Below are positions 1-8,382 of a stretch of 47,979 nucleotides of DNA, in pieces; within the stretch, counting starts at the first letter, position 1; the number at the start of each line of letters is the position of its first letter. Origin of the DNA: Tsuneonella rigui (GTDB lineage Bacteria > Pseudomonadota > Alphaproteobacteria > Sphingomonadales > Sphingomonadaceae); the NCBI RefSeq assembly GCF_003958625.1, contig NZ_RSEL01000027.1, positions 1-47,979 of the forward strand. The letters run 5' to 3'. The notes below the pieces were generated by a model. That model worked only from the letters and a program-made list of their open reading frames with translations. It did not search any database and was not told where the DNA came from. The translations under genes and the position numbers were made by a program.

Positions 1-2702
1 TCGGCACCCGCAGCGGACCCGACACCGGCAGCCTCAACACCGGCAACACCAATTTCACCTCGGTGGTCGCGACCGCGACCGGCTCGGGCGGCTTCGGCGG
101 CGACGGCGGAGTCGGCACGTCGACCACCGGGAACGGCGGCGACGGCGGTGCCGCCAATTCCGGGCGCACGGTGCTTCTCGTTCGCGGGTCCCAGGTAACG
201 ATTACGGGCAGCGTGCTCATGACCGCTGACGCAGTCGGGGGTGACGGCGGCTCGGGCGCAAACATGGGCAACGGCGGCGCCGCGACTGTCGGCGCCGGCG
301 GCACCGGAGTGGCGGTGGCGGTCACCTCGCGTTTCCAGCAGCCGGCCCAGCGCGGTTTCCTCAACGCGCAAGATATCTTCGGGTCGACCCAAGCGTTCGG
401 CGGCGACGGTACGATCGTTGGCGCCGCCAGCGTAGTCGATTCGGCGGTGCAGTTCGAAGTGAGCGGCGCCGATGTTTCGGCCAATTCGCTCAGCCTCTCG
501 GCGAGCGGTGACACAGCAACCGGCACCCTCCCCAGTTACGTAAGCATCGCGAACGGCACCGTCGATATCCCGGGGAGCCTGAGCATCGAGACGCCCGGCA
601 ACCTCTTTGTCACGCTCGACAATTCGACGGTCAAAGTAGGCGATCTGTTCCTCTCGGCCGGCAACTTCGTCGCCGGGCCGACCCAGCCGACTACCCGTGG
701 AACATTCAACGTCGCGGGGGCCTTCGACATCTCCTCTACCCTCGATTTCCTCGCCTACGCCAACTTCAACGTGGCGGGAGACGGCTTGTTCGATGCCGAT
801 AGATCGGTGTCCACCGGCGACCTCACGTTCGGCGGCACGCTCGATCTGTCGGCGGTGGGTTCGATCACGACCGGCACCATCGACGCCGGGCTGGTCTCGC
901 TCAACGCGGGGCAGAACCTGGCGACTGCGGCGATCACCTCGGACAACGGCATCTTCCTCGTGTCCGGTGGAACCACCTCGATCGGCAACCTGAGTTCGGG
1001 CGGGACGACGCCCGGCGCGGGAAAGATCGCGATCGCTTCGAGCGGTCCGCTCACCGCAGGAACGATGCAGAGCACGGGCGATCTCGGCATCCAGTCGGTC
1101 GGGTCGATCACTACCGGCAATCTCGTCGGGCGCGACGTGGTGCTGCTATCGGGCGGGAACCTCAACACAGGGTCGATATCGGCGCTCAACGGAACACAGG
1201 CGACCGGCCAAATTTACTTCGGCAGCGTCGCCATGGCGTCCAGTTCGACCAACGTTTTCCAGCCGTTCCAGACCGCCGGCGGATTGCTGTCGCTGCTTCC
1301 AGCGGACCCGCTGGCGCTCAACGGATCGGCGACCTTCAGCGGGCCGCTGCAGGCCGGCGCCGTACGCGGGGCAGTGACCGGCGCCCTTTCGGCCCAGGCG
1401 ATCGACGCCCAGTCCTTCCTCAGCTTGTCGGCGGGCGGGCTGGCGTCGATCGGCGGCGCCTGGCGCGCGCCCGATATCGAGATCGTTTCAGGCGATATTG
1501 CGATCGGTTCGGCCGGGTCGCTCGATGCCCTGTCGGTCAACGGCGTGATCGAGCTTGCCTCGAGCAACGCCGCCGGGGTCACCGTGGGCGACGGGCAGAG
1601 CGGCAGCGGCTATGCTCTCGATAATGCGGAGTTCGGCCGCATCAAGGCGGGCGAGATCGGCGTGGTCGGCCTCGACACGCAGCAGGCAACCGACATGACG
1701 ATCGGCAACCTGACGATCACCGGCAACCAGCTTTACGGGGCGGGCGGCTCGGTGTTTTTCGCGACCGGCGACCGGCTGACACAAACGCCGGGCGGCATCG
1801 TCCGCGTTGCGGGAGCGTTGAATGCGACCGGCTTCGCAGCGACCAATGAGCTCGGATTGCTCGCGGGCACGGTCGAGATCGAGGCGGCGAATGGGTCGAT
1901 CAAGGTGAGCGATGGCTCCAGCAACCTCGGCGGGTTGGTCACCATTGATGCCGCTCACATCCACGTCGCGACGGACGCGATCCTGACCAAGCTGCGTGCC
2001 GACCCGGCATATGCCGACCATATCAGCGAGCTGAACTCGCCTTCACTCGTGACGCGCCCAGACGGCGTGCTCAATGCGCTCGGCATCGAATTCTTCCCCG
2101 GGGAGACCCTCTACATTCAGAATACGGGCACTGCGGGAACGCCTGCCGGCTTCCTTACGACGCTGGACAACACCGATGTCGTGCTGCCTGCCACGCCGCC
2201 GGCCAACGGCATCGAAGTGGTCATCAACGGCCAGTTCCAGACGGCGACGGGACTGGCGACCGGCCGCGATGCTTCGAATCTCGTGCAAGGATTGAAGACG
2301 ACGGACCCCACAGTGTTCGAGGGGTTCAGCGGCACGAGCCAACTCAACGGGTGCGTGTTCCTGACGGGCGTGTGCGCCACCAGCATCACCTCGGACCCGG
2401 TCGCGGCGCTCTCGAGCGAGATCACGATAGTGACCGGGACGACACTCGACGACGCACCGCGCGCGCCGGCGGCCCTGGATGCCGACGAGGGCGGCGACGA
2501 AGCCAGCGAGAGCGAAGATCGCCAGGACGAGGAAGACGCAGACGACGCCGACGATTCGCCGATCGCGCCGCCCGCTCCGCTGATCAACACGCGCCAGCTC
2601 AATCCCGACCTCAACGTCGCTGACCCGGTCTCGGGGGCCGGCAACCCGGCGCTGCTGGGGTCTGCCGTCGACGAAACCATCGCCGAGGGAGAAAGCGAAT
2701 GA
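1..2702 (+). CDS. Large FHA/TpsA-like glycine-rich surface protein, 3' part (5' truncated by window edge)
   Basis: The reading frame is open from the first complete codon at base 3, with no start signal nearby, so this is the C-terminal ~900 residues of a larger protein. The visible part opens with Gly/Asp/Asn-rich runs (GGDGG, GNGG), then hundreds of residues of short Ser/Thr/Gly/Leu repeats such as LSASG, GSITTG and LNAGQN, typical of the beta-helix shaft of filamentous-haemagglutinin-like exoproteins. Two cysteines (codons 2352 and 2373) lie seven residues apart, followed by an acidic Asp/Glu stretch (~2480-2570) and a Pro-rich tail. No autotransporter barrel is seen, so two-partner secretion is inferred; no TpsB is in the window. 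It overlaps the CHAT gene by ATGA, so the two are probably translated together. The FHA family call is by composition and context; a specific substrate or function cannot be given. Confidence 0.75.
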   Translation, partial: GTRSGPDTGSLNTGNTNFTSVVATATGSGGFGGDGGVGTSTTGNGGDGGAANSGRTVLLVRGSQVTITGSVLMTADAVGGDGGSGANMGNGGAATVGAGGTGVAVAVTSRFQQPAQRGFLNAQDIFGSTQAFGGDGTIVGAASVVDSAVQFEVSGADVSANSLSLSASGDTATGTLPSYVSIANGTVDIPGSLSIETPGNLFVTLDNSTVKVGDLFLSAGNFVAGPTQPTTRGTFNVAGAFDISSTLDFLAYANFNVAGDGLFDADRSVSTGDLTFGGTLDLSAVGSITTGTIDAGLVSLNAGQNLATAAITSDNGIFLVSGGTTSIGNLSSGGTTPGAGKIAIASSGPLTAGTMQSTGDLGIQSVGSITTGNLVGRDVVLLSGGNLNTGSISALNGTQATGQIYFGSVAMASSSTNVFQPFQTAGGLLSLLPADPLALNGSATFSGPLQAGAVRGAVTGALSAQAIDAQSFLSLSAGGLASIGGAWRAPDIEIVSGDIAIGSAGSLDALSVNGVIELASSNAAGVTVGDGQSGSGYALDNAEFGRIKAGEIGVVGLDTQQATDMTIGNLTITGNQLYGAGGSVFFATGDRLTQTPGGIVRVAGALNATGFAATNELGLLAGTVEIEAANGSIKVSDGSSNLGGLVTIDAAHIHVATDAILTKLRADPAYADHISELNSPSLVTRPDGVLNALGIEFFPGETLYIQNTGTAGTPAGFLTTLDNTDVVLPATPPANGIEVVINGQFQTATGLATGRDASNLVQGLKTTDPTVFEGFSGTSQLNGCVFLTGVCATSITSDPVAALSSEITIVTGTTLDDAPRAPAALDADEGGDEASESEDRQDEEDADDADDSPIAPPAPLINTRQLNPDLNVADPVSGAGNPALLGSAVDETIAEGESE

Positions 2703-5700
2703 CCGGTCGTCCGTTCTCCGGCGCCGCGCTCGGGGCCCTTGCACTCGCATTGAGTGCTCCCGTCGCGGGACAAGCCACTCCGCTGTCGGTGCGCTCTACA
2801 TTCCGAGTCGGCACCTCGGGGGTCGCGTGCACGGCCCAAAACTCGCCGGGCGATCCGCGCATCCACGGCATGTTCGATCGTGCTTACAAATTGAGTTGCC
2901 GCGATGCCGCGGGCGCGATCGGAAGTCTTATCGCAGTGCGCCGACTGGTCGCTCCGGCGGCCGAGCCCAGCGCACTCGGCGCAGTCGATCTAGCGTGCGG
3001 AGAAGTCGGCCGCACCGATCTCGCGAGCGTCGGCACGGTCGAGACGGTCACCTGCCGCGACGCCAAGGTGAACGTCGACTACCGCCGCTATGCGATCGAG
3101 CGCGATGGGGTGTCTTATCTTGTCGAAGGCCTGGCCGGCTACGACCCGGCGCTTCGCCTGGCGCTGGCCTCGGTCGTGAACGGACGGCCCGAACCGGGCG
3201 AGATTCGCGTCGCTTCGACCGAAGTCAGCGATCCCGCCGCCTTTGCGCGGGTCCAGGCGGGCCTGCTCGAAGCGGGCGATGCCGCGCTCGAGGGATATTC
3301 GCGCAACAACGGCGGCCGCTTCGCGGAGTCGGCCGAATTCTTTGATACCGCTGCCGCTCGCAATGCCGACAATCCGGCCCGGCAAGCCGAAGCTTTGGCC
3401 AACGAGGGCCTGCAGTTTTCCAATCTCGGAAACTTCCAGGCTGCCGACCGCCTGTTTGCGCAGGCGGCAGCGAAGGTCGCGCGCGGCGATGATGTTTCCC
3501 AGCGTCTGCTACGCAACTACCGGGCGATCAATCTGCTGAACCAGGGGCAGTCCACCCGCGCGCTCAAGGTGCTGGCGGAAGCCGTCGCTCCGGTGGACGA
3601 GGACTTCGATGTGGAGGCGCTTCGCCAGGGACAGATCAATCCGCCGCTGGCGGCGCAGATCAACCGCGAAAATTCCGGCCTGCAACGGATCGCCGGTCTC
3701 GACCCCGGCCTGAGCGCGGCCGAGCGGGGACAAATCCTCGAGGGCCAGGCGCAGATGCTACAGGGCATCGCCAGCCGCCAGCAGGGCAAGTTGGCGGATG
3801 CGGCAGCGCTCCTCACGGCGGCGGCCAACCAGATCGACGCCGTGCGGGACGGACGGGTTACCTCGACCGGCTTCCTGCGTTCCGAAATCCAGATTGAGCT
3901 TGCATTGATTGCCGAGGCGCAGGGCCGGCGGGCCGAAGCTGCCAGTGCGTTCGACAACGCTATCGCTGCCATCAACGCCTCATATCCCAATTCCCCTGCC
4001 CTGGTGGCCGCTATGGCGCGCAAGGCGGGATTCCTGGGCCGCGGTGGCGATGTCGCTGGGGCGCGCGCCCTTTACGAGCAGGTGGTCGAGCTCGCGCCGG
4101 GAATTCCCGACGCCGGGCCGACGCTGCGGTCGCTCCTGGGCCCTTACTTCTCGCTGCTCGCCAGCGCGGGCGGGGCCGACGCCGCCGCAGCGATGTTCGA
4201 CGCGTCGCAAGTGCTGGAACGGCCCGGCGTCGCGCAAACGCAGGCCATTCTCGCGCGGCAACTTTCGGAAGGCAATGGCGAGGCCTCGTCGCTGTTCCGC
4301 CTCGCGGTCGGGCGCAGCCGCGAGATCGCACGGCAAGAGGTAGACCTTGCGCGGATGCGGGCGATTGCAAGCCCCACCGCGGCGGACCTCGACAATCTGC
4401 GTATCGCGCAAGAAACTCTCGCCGCGCTCAAGCAGGAACAGGCCGCTCTCGCTTCCAAGCTCTCGGCGTTCCCGCGCTACAATGTGCTCGCGCCGCAGAC
4501 CGTCGGCATCGGCGATCTTCAGGCAGCGCTCCAACCGGGCGAGGGCTATTACAAGCTGATCGTCGTTGGCGACGATCTCTATGGACTCTTCGCGACCCAT
4601 GGCGAGGCGCGCGTGCTGCCCCTTCCCGGCACCCGCGGCGAACTGGAAAAAGATGTTCAGGCCGTGCGCGACAGCGTGGTCAGCGTGGTCAGCGGTCAAC
4701 CGATCATCGACCCGTTCGATGTCGTCAAAGCCCGCGCGCTATACGTCAAACTGTTCGGCTCGCTCGATAGCGAGATCAAAGGGCTGAAGCACCTGATCTT
4801 CGAGCCCGACGGGCCGATGCTGCAATTGCCGCCGTACCTGCTGATTACCGACGACCGCGGGATCACCGCCTATCAGGACCGTTTGAAGCAGCCGAAGGCC
4901 GACGAATACGACTTCACGGGCATCGACTGGTTGGGGCGGGGCCGCAAGGTTTCCATCGCGGTCAGCCCGCGCGGCTTCCTCGACATTCGCAAGTTACAGC
5001 CGTCGCAGGCAACCCGCGCGTACCTGGGCCTGGGCAACAACGCGCCCTTGCCGGAGCGGCCGCTCGGTGCCGTGGCCACCGAATGCGACTGGCCGATCGC
5101 GGTATGGCAGCACCCGATCGCGCCCGACGAATTGCTGTTCGCGCAGACCAAGTTCGGAGGCGAGTCGAGCGGCGTTCTGACCGGTTCGCAATTCACCGAC
5201 AGCGCTCTGCTGTCGGATCAGTCGCTCGACGAATACAAGATCCTGCACTTCGCCACCCACGGTCTCGTGTCGGCACCTCGGGCCGGGTGTCCGGCACGTC
5301 CGGCCCTAGTGACTTCCTTCGGGGACAGTGGATCGGACGGGCTGCTGAGCTTCCGGGAGATCTTCGACCTCAACCTCAATGCCGATCTAGTGATCCTGTC
5401 GGCGTGCAACACGGCGGGCATGGCGACAGTCGATGCGTCGCGCGAAGCCGGTGTCAGCACGGGCGGCAACTATGCTCTCGATGGTCTGGTTCGCGCTTTC
5501 GTGGGCGCGGGAGCACGCACGGTCATCGCTAGCCATTGGCCGGTTCCTGACGACTTTGACGCTACCAAGCGGCTGATCAGCGGGTTACTCGATGCGCGCC
5601 CAGACGAACCGATCGCGGGCGCTCTGGAGCTGGCTCAGGAAAGTCTGATGGACGATCCCGACACCTCGCACCCGTACTATTGGGCGGCATTTGTTATTGT

Positions 5701-5779
5701 CGGCGATGGCGAAAAAACCCTTGTGACTAAGTCTTCAAAAAGCCTCGGGGCGGCTGTCGACAGCGAGACAAAGGAGTAG
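2699..5779 (+). CDS. Secreted TPR-CHAT domain (caspase-like) protease
   Basis: A 1026-residue protein with an N-terminal signal peptide (hydrophobic run ending near GQA, ~residue 26), so periplasmic or exported. Residues ~190-460 are TPR-like helical repeats (AEFFDTAAARNADN, AADRLFAQAAAK). A helical, coiled-coil-like segment spans ~540-590, and a CHAT domain ~605-1010. The CHAT dyad is intact: His854 in HFATHG and Cys903 in LSACNTAG, followed by LVRAFVGAGARTVIASHWPV. CHAT domains are clan CD cysteine peptidases related to caspases and separase. The ATG overlaps the stop of the upstream adhesin gene by four bases. I infer that it processes, releases or monitors that surface protein; the substrate is not shown by sequence. 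Export is notable, because the CHAT proteases studied in defence systems act in the cytoplasm. Confidence 0.88.
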   Translation: MTGRPFSGAALGALALALSAPVAGQATPLSVRSTFRVGTSGVACTAQNSPGDPRIHGMFDRAYKLSCRDAAGAIGSLIAVRRLVAPAAEPSALGAVDLACGEVGRTDLASVGTVETVTCRDAKVNVDYRRYAIERDGVSYLVEGLAGYDPALRLALASVVNGRPEPGEIRVASTEVSDPAAFARVQAGLLEAGDAALEGYSRNNGGRFAESAEFFDTAAARNADNPARQAEALANEGLQFSNLGNFQAADRLFAQAAAKVARGDDVSQRLLRNYRAINLLNQGQSTRALKVLAEAVAPVDEDFDVEALRQGQINPPLAAQINRENSGLQRIAGLDPGLSAAERGQILEGQAQMLQGIASRQQGKLADAAALLTAAANQIDAVRDGRVTSTGFLRSEIQIELALIAEAQGRRAEAASAFDNAIAAINASYPNSPALVAAMARKAGFLGRGGDVAGARALYEQVVELAPGIPDAGPTLRSLLGPYFSLLASAGGADAAAAMFDASQVLERPGVAQTQAILARQLSEGNGEASSLFRLAVGRSREIARQEVDLARMRAIASPTAADLDNLRIAQETLAALKQEQAALASKLSAFPRYNVLAPQTVGIGDLQAALQPGEGYYKLIVVGDDLYGLFATHGEARVLPLPGTRGELEKDVQAVRDSVVSVVSGQPIIDPFDVVKARALYVKLFGSLDSEIKGLKHLIFEPDGPMLQLPPYLLITDDRGITAYQDRLKQPKADEYDFTGIDWLGRGRKVSIAVSPRGFLDIRKLQPSQATRAYLGLGNNAPLPERPLGAVATECDWPIAVWQHPIAPDELLFAQTKFGGESSGVLTGSQFTDSALLSDQSLDEYKILHFATHGLVSAPRAGCPARPALVTSFGDSGSDGLLSFREIFDLNLNADLVILSACNTAGMATVDASREAGVSTGGNYALDGLVRAFVGAGARTVIASHWPVPDDFDATKRLISGLLDARPDEPIAGALELAQESLMDDPDTSHPYYWAAFVIVGDGEKTLVTKSSKSLGAAVDSETKE

Positions 5780-5865
5780 TCTGCTTCTGCCACTCTGTGG
5801 CGACCAGGCGGCATGACCGATCCCGGCCCATGGCCGGTCTGCTCGAATATGCCTTCTGAGGTTCC

Positions 5866-7554
5866 TCAATAAGCGGATAGCGCGATTTCGCGATCGGCAT
5901 TTGCCCATGCCTTTTGCCGTTCGCTGTCGATCAATTCGGCCTCAGACTCGCGCTTTTGCGCCCTCAGAGCCTGGACAAGCCCGTTCAGCGCCCACCCGTT
6001 GTTGGGATGACGCGCCAGGTCCTCGCGGAAGACAGATTCCGCATCGGACGACCGACCGGCTTTGAGCAAGGCAGCGCCGAGCAGGTGGCGGACCGGGAAG
6101 AACACATCTTCCGGCTCATTGTACGAAAGTCCGTCTTCCAACGCTGCAGCATCCTTGAGTAGCGCGATCTCTGCAATGGAGTCACCGGAAGCCGAAGCAA
6201 GACGAGCTGCAGCCTTGCGTTGACCGATTTCGTACAGCGAACGCCCGATATTCATGCCTTGACCGGCATCAGGGGGCGAAGCGGCGATCAGCGCCTTCGC
6301 CGCGTCCAACTCACGCTCTGCTTCCGTGATATTCCCAGTGGCTGCGAGAGCGGTCGCCCGGTTCTGGTGGAACGAGATCGAAAGCCCGGCAAGCTGCGGG
6401 TTGGGAACCGGCTCACGAAGCATCTCATCCCAGCGCCCGAAGCGCACCAAGACGTCGTACAAGTATCCAATCGACCAATCGAGGCCAGGCATGGCGAGCA
6501 GCATGCTGTCGGGCATCGCTTCGCGCGCTGCCCGGCTGGCCGATATCGCCTCTTCCGATCGCCCGCCCATCGCGGCTGCAAAGGCGAGGAACTGGTAGTT
6601 GTGCACGAGGTACATCGGGTAATAGTCCGGCGGCGCCGTGCGGGAGATATAAGCCACGTCTGCGGCCGCCCCCAAGCGGTTGGCTTCCGCCGCCTCTTCG
6701 TATCTGCCGACGCGCTGCATGATGTGCGAAGGCATGTGCACCAAGTGTCCGGCCGCGGGCATCATAGTCTTCAATGCTTCCGCTGCTGCGAGACCGGTTT
6801 CGGGATTCTTCGACGCCTCCACGGCATGAATGAGGTAATGGTTGGCGCCGGGGTGATTGGCGTCAGACGCCAGAACCCGCTGAAGGGTTGCCACGATCTC
6901 GAGGGTTCCGGGGTTGGGCGAACCGTCAACGTTCCAAAGCTTCCAGGGATTGGTGTTCATCAGCGCTTCGGCGAAGAGCGTTTGAACGTCATTGTCGCCC
7001 GGGAAATCGCTCGCGACCTTGCGCATCGCCTCAACGTAAGAGGTCATCCGCGGGCCCAAGTTCGTCGGATCAAGCGCCTTCGCGCCATCATACCGGACCG
7101 CCAACGCCGAAATCAGTGCCTGCTCTACGGGCGAGCCGCCCGTCGACGCGTCTCGCGCCCTCCTCAGGGCCTCCCAACCCGCTTGCGCCCGGGCCTCGCT
7201 CATGGCCGGCATGTTGTAATTCGGGCCGAGCGTGAGAGCGACACCCCAATAGCAAATCGCGCATGCCGGGTCGATCTCGGCCGCCTTAGCAAAGGACCTG
7301 GTGGCCTCGTCATGGTTGAAGGCCCAGACAAACCGCATTCCTTGGTCGAAATATTGCTGAGCTTCAGTGGACCGAGTGGAAATTGGGCGGCGGAAGACGC
7401 CTAAACCGTCGAACAACTGTGCGCCGCTGGCCCAATCAGCCACTGTTACGCGCTCCGCTTCGCCATGGGCGTGCTCATCTTGCGCCAATGTCGGAACCGG
7501 CGCGGCACACAAGGCTGCAGCAAAAAGCATGCGGCGAGTTTTTGAAAGAGCCAT
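5866..7554 (-). CDS. Periplasmic TPR-repeat protein of unknown function
   Basis: A 562-residue protein with a clear signal peptide (MALSKTRRM, then a hydrophobic stretch to LAQ at ~25) and a His-rich mature start (DEHAHGEAE). The rest is TPR-like: AFNHDEATRSFAKAAEIDPACAICYW, then repeats to the C-terminus (HPNNGWALNGLVQAL). A CxxC (Cys98, Cys101) sits in the first repeat. Conserved-looking histidines occur in ANHYLIHAVE and HLVHMPSHI. CAICY lacks the His of a haem-c site. A GTG one codon upstream is possible, but the ATG at 7554 is better placed, five bases after GGGGAG. It is convergent with the CHAT gene. I do not recognise a named function; a scaffold or metal-binding role is only a guess. 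Confidence 0.82.
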   Translation of the reverse strand: MALSKTRRMLFAAALCAAPVPTLAQDEHAHGEAERVTVADWASGAQLFDGLGVFRRPISTRSTEAQQYFDQGMRFVWAFNHDEATRSFAKAAEIDPACAICYWGVALTLGPNYNMPAMSEARAQAGWEALRRARDASTGGSPVEQALISALAVRYDGAKALDPTNLGPRMTSYVEAMRKVASDFPGDNDVQTLFAEALMNTNPWKLWNVDGSPNPGTLEIVATLQRVLASDANHPGANHYLIHAVEASKNPETGLAAAEALKTMMPAAGHLVHMPSHIMQRVGRYEEAAEANRLGAAADVAYISRTAPPDYYPMYLVHNYQFLAFAAAMGGRSEEAISASRAAREAMPDSMLLAMPGLDWSIGYLYDVLVRFGRWDEMLREPVPNPQLAGLSISFHQNRATALAATGNITEAERELDAAKALIAASPPDAGQGMNIGRSLYEIGQRKAAARLASASGDSIAEIALLKDAAALEDGLSYNEPEDVFFPVRHLLGAALLKAGRSSDAESVFREDLARHPNNGWALNGLVQALRAQKRESEAELIDSERQKAWANADREIALSAY

Positions 7555-7634
7555 CACGTCTCCCCAGCGCGACCACTCTCGAGGCTACATGACTGATGGC
7601 AGCGCGCAACCGTGATTACCGAAGTGGCGCCAGT

Positions 7635-7694
7635 GTCCGCTATTGCGTGATTTTCACCCGAGGCGGGCTTTCGGCTACCGGCCCGGTAGCGGAC
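7635..7694. repeat. Nested inverted repeats upstream of the periplasmic TPR gene
   Basis: A near-perfect palindrome GCTACCGG-C-CCGGTAGC occupies 7674-7690. An outer pair, GTCCGCTA (7635-7642) and TAGCGGAC (7687-7694), overlaps its right arm, so two alternative pairings are possible. It lies 80-140 bases upstream of the start codon of the leftward TPR gene and could be an operator or a leader structure for it. No regulator is known. Confidence 0.5.
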
Positions 7695-8072
7695 GTCGGA
7701 TTGAGTCAAACTACCGTCTTCAATCCGTTTCCTAAGTATCAGATAGTCGGGTTTGATTCATACTCTCTAATTCTCAGGAGCCCCTGCAAGTCCCTACGAT
7801 TTAGTCTGCAGGAAGCCTGAGATCGGCGCTTAACCGCACGCTCTTAAACAAATAATGTCGCGCCTCCCTTGGGTGAGAGTCTGGAAATCCGCCTAAATGG
7901 CCGCCATGAGGGAATAGGAGGCAGTACCGATCAGCCGAGCTCTTCTGACAGCTATTTCGAGTCAGCACACGGCGACGCACGCGCGGATTTTCACGCACAA
8001 ACGGGAATTGACCTCCATCCCGAAGCTGATGGGCCGGGGGCACATGCCGCCCCCCGAGTCCCCTAGGCAGCG

Positions 8073-8090
8073 ATCGCCAATGCTGGCGAT
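8073..8090 (+). terminator. Short hairpin followed by T-run, possible weak terminator
   Basis: ATCGCC (8073-8078) pairs with GGCGAT (8085-8090) around a six-base loop and is followed on the plus strand by TTTTC. There is no plausible upstream gene on that strand, so its function is doubtful. Confidence 0.25.
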
Positions 8091-8115
8091 TTTCTACGCT
8101 ATTTCAGAGGGTGCG

Positions 8116-8138
8116 GAAATCGCCGGCGAGCTTCGCCG
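8116..8138 (-). terminator. Possible terminator of tRNA-Leu
   Basis: On the minus strand, ten bases after the tRNA 3' end, CGGCGA-AGC-TCGCCG forms a six-pair stem (8138-8124), followed by GCGATTTCC. The stem is compact, but the T-run is only three bases, so this is a weak call based on position. Confidence 0.35.
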
Positions 8139-8147
8139 AAGAACAAA

Positions 8148-8234
8148 TGGTGCCCAGAAGAGGACTCGAACCTCCACGCCCTTGCGAGCGCCGCCACCTG
8201 AAGACGGTGCGTCTACCAATTCCGCCATCTGGGC
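8148..8234 (-). tRNA. tRNA-Leu (anticodon CAG)
   Basis: The 87-base class II tRNA reads on the minus strand from GCCCAGATGGCGG to TCTGGGCACCA, with the CCA encoded. The acceptor stem GCCCAGA pairs with TCTGGGC. The anticodon stem CCGTC/GGCGG closes the loop TTCAGGT, giving anticodon CAG. A long variable arm (GCGCTCGCAAGGGCG region) and the T-arm GGTTCGAGTCC are present. It decodes CUG, the dominant Leu codon in this GC-rich genome. Confidence 0.97.
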
Positions 8235-8283
8235 ACTTGTCGACTGGCCGGTCGTCAGAGCCGGTCGTCGGGTAGGCGCGGGC

Positions 8284-8312
8284 CGATAGCGGGGGCACGC
8301 GCAGCTTGTCAA
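8284..8312 (-). promoter_or_regulatory. Promoter of tRNA-Leu
   Basis: On the minus strand a perfect -35 TTGACA (8312-8307) is separated by 17 bases from CTATCG (8289-8284), close to the alphaproteobacterial housekeeping -10. Transcription would begin near 8277, giving a leader of about 43 bases before the mature tRNA 5' end. A direct repeat of GACGACCGGC lies in that leader (8269-8260 and 8256-8247). Confidence 0.7.
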
Positions 8313-8382
8313 CGATGCGGTTGCGGCGAAAGGGCGTTTGCGGCAGGGCGCTCGTCAGAATTCGATCCTGAGTGAGTGAACA

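Larger units (their letters stand above)
7555..8147. other. 593-bp gene-free, relatively AT-rich spacer beside the tRNA
   Basis: I see no convincing coding region: short open frames on both strands lack ribosome sites and family resemblance. Base composition looks more AT-rich than the flanks. It holds the palindrome at 7674-7690 and hairpins at 8073-8090 and 8124-8138. It lies immediately beyond the 3' end of tRNA-Leu, where integrative elements commonly insert, but I found no repeat of the tRNA 3' end and no integrase. Confidence 0.6.

Noticed and set aside
5800-5850. Terminator between the CHAT and TPR genes
   Set aside because: A GACCG/CGGTC pairing exists, but it is short and has no T-run; not enough to call.
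7243-7263. Haem-c motif in the periplasmic TPR protein
   Set aside because: The sequence is CAICY, lacking the His needed for covalent haem.
8008-8289. Plus-strand open frame across the tRNA
   Set aside because: It overlaps the tRNA-Leu gene entirely and has no coding features.
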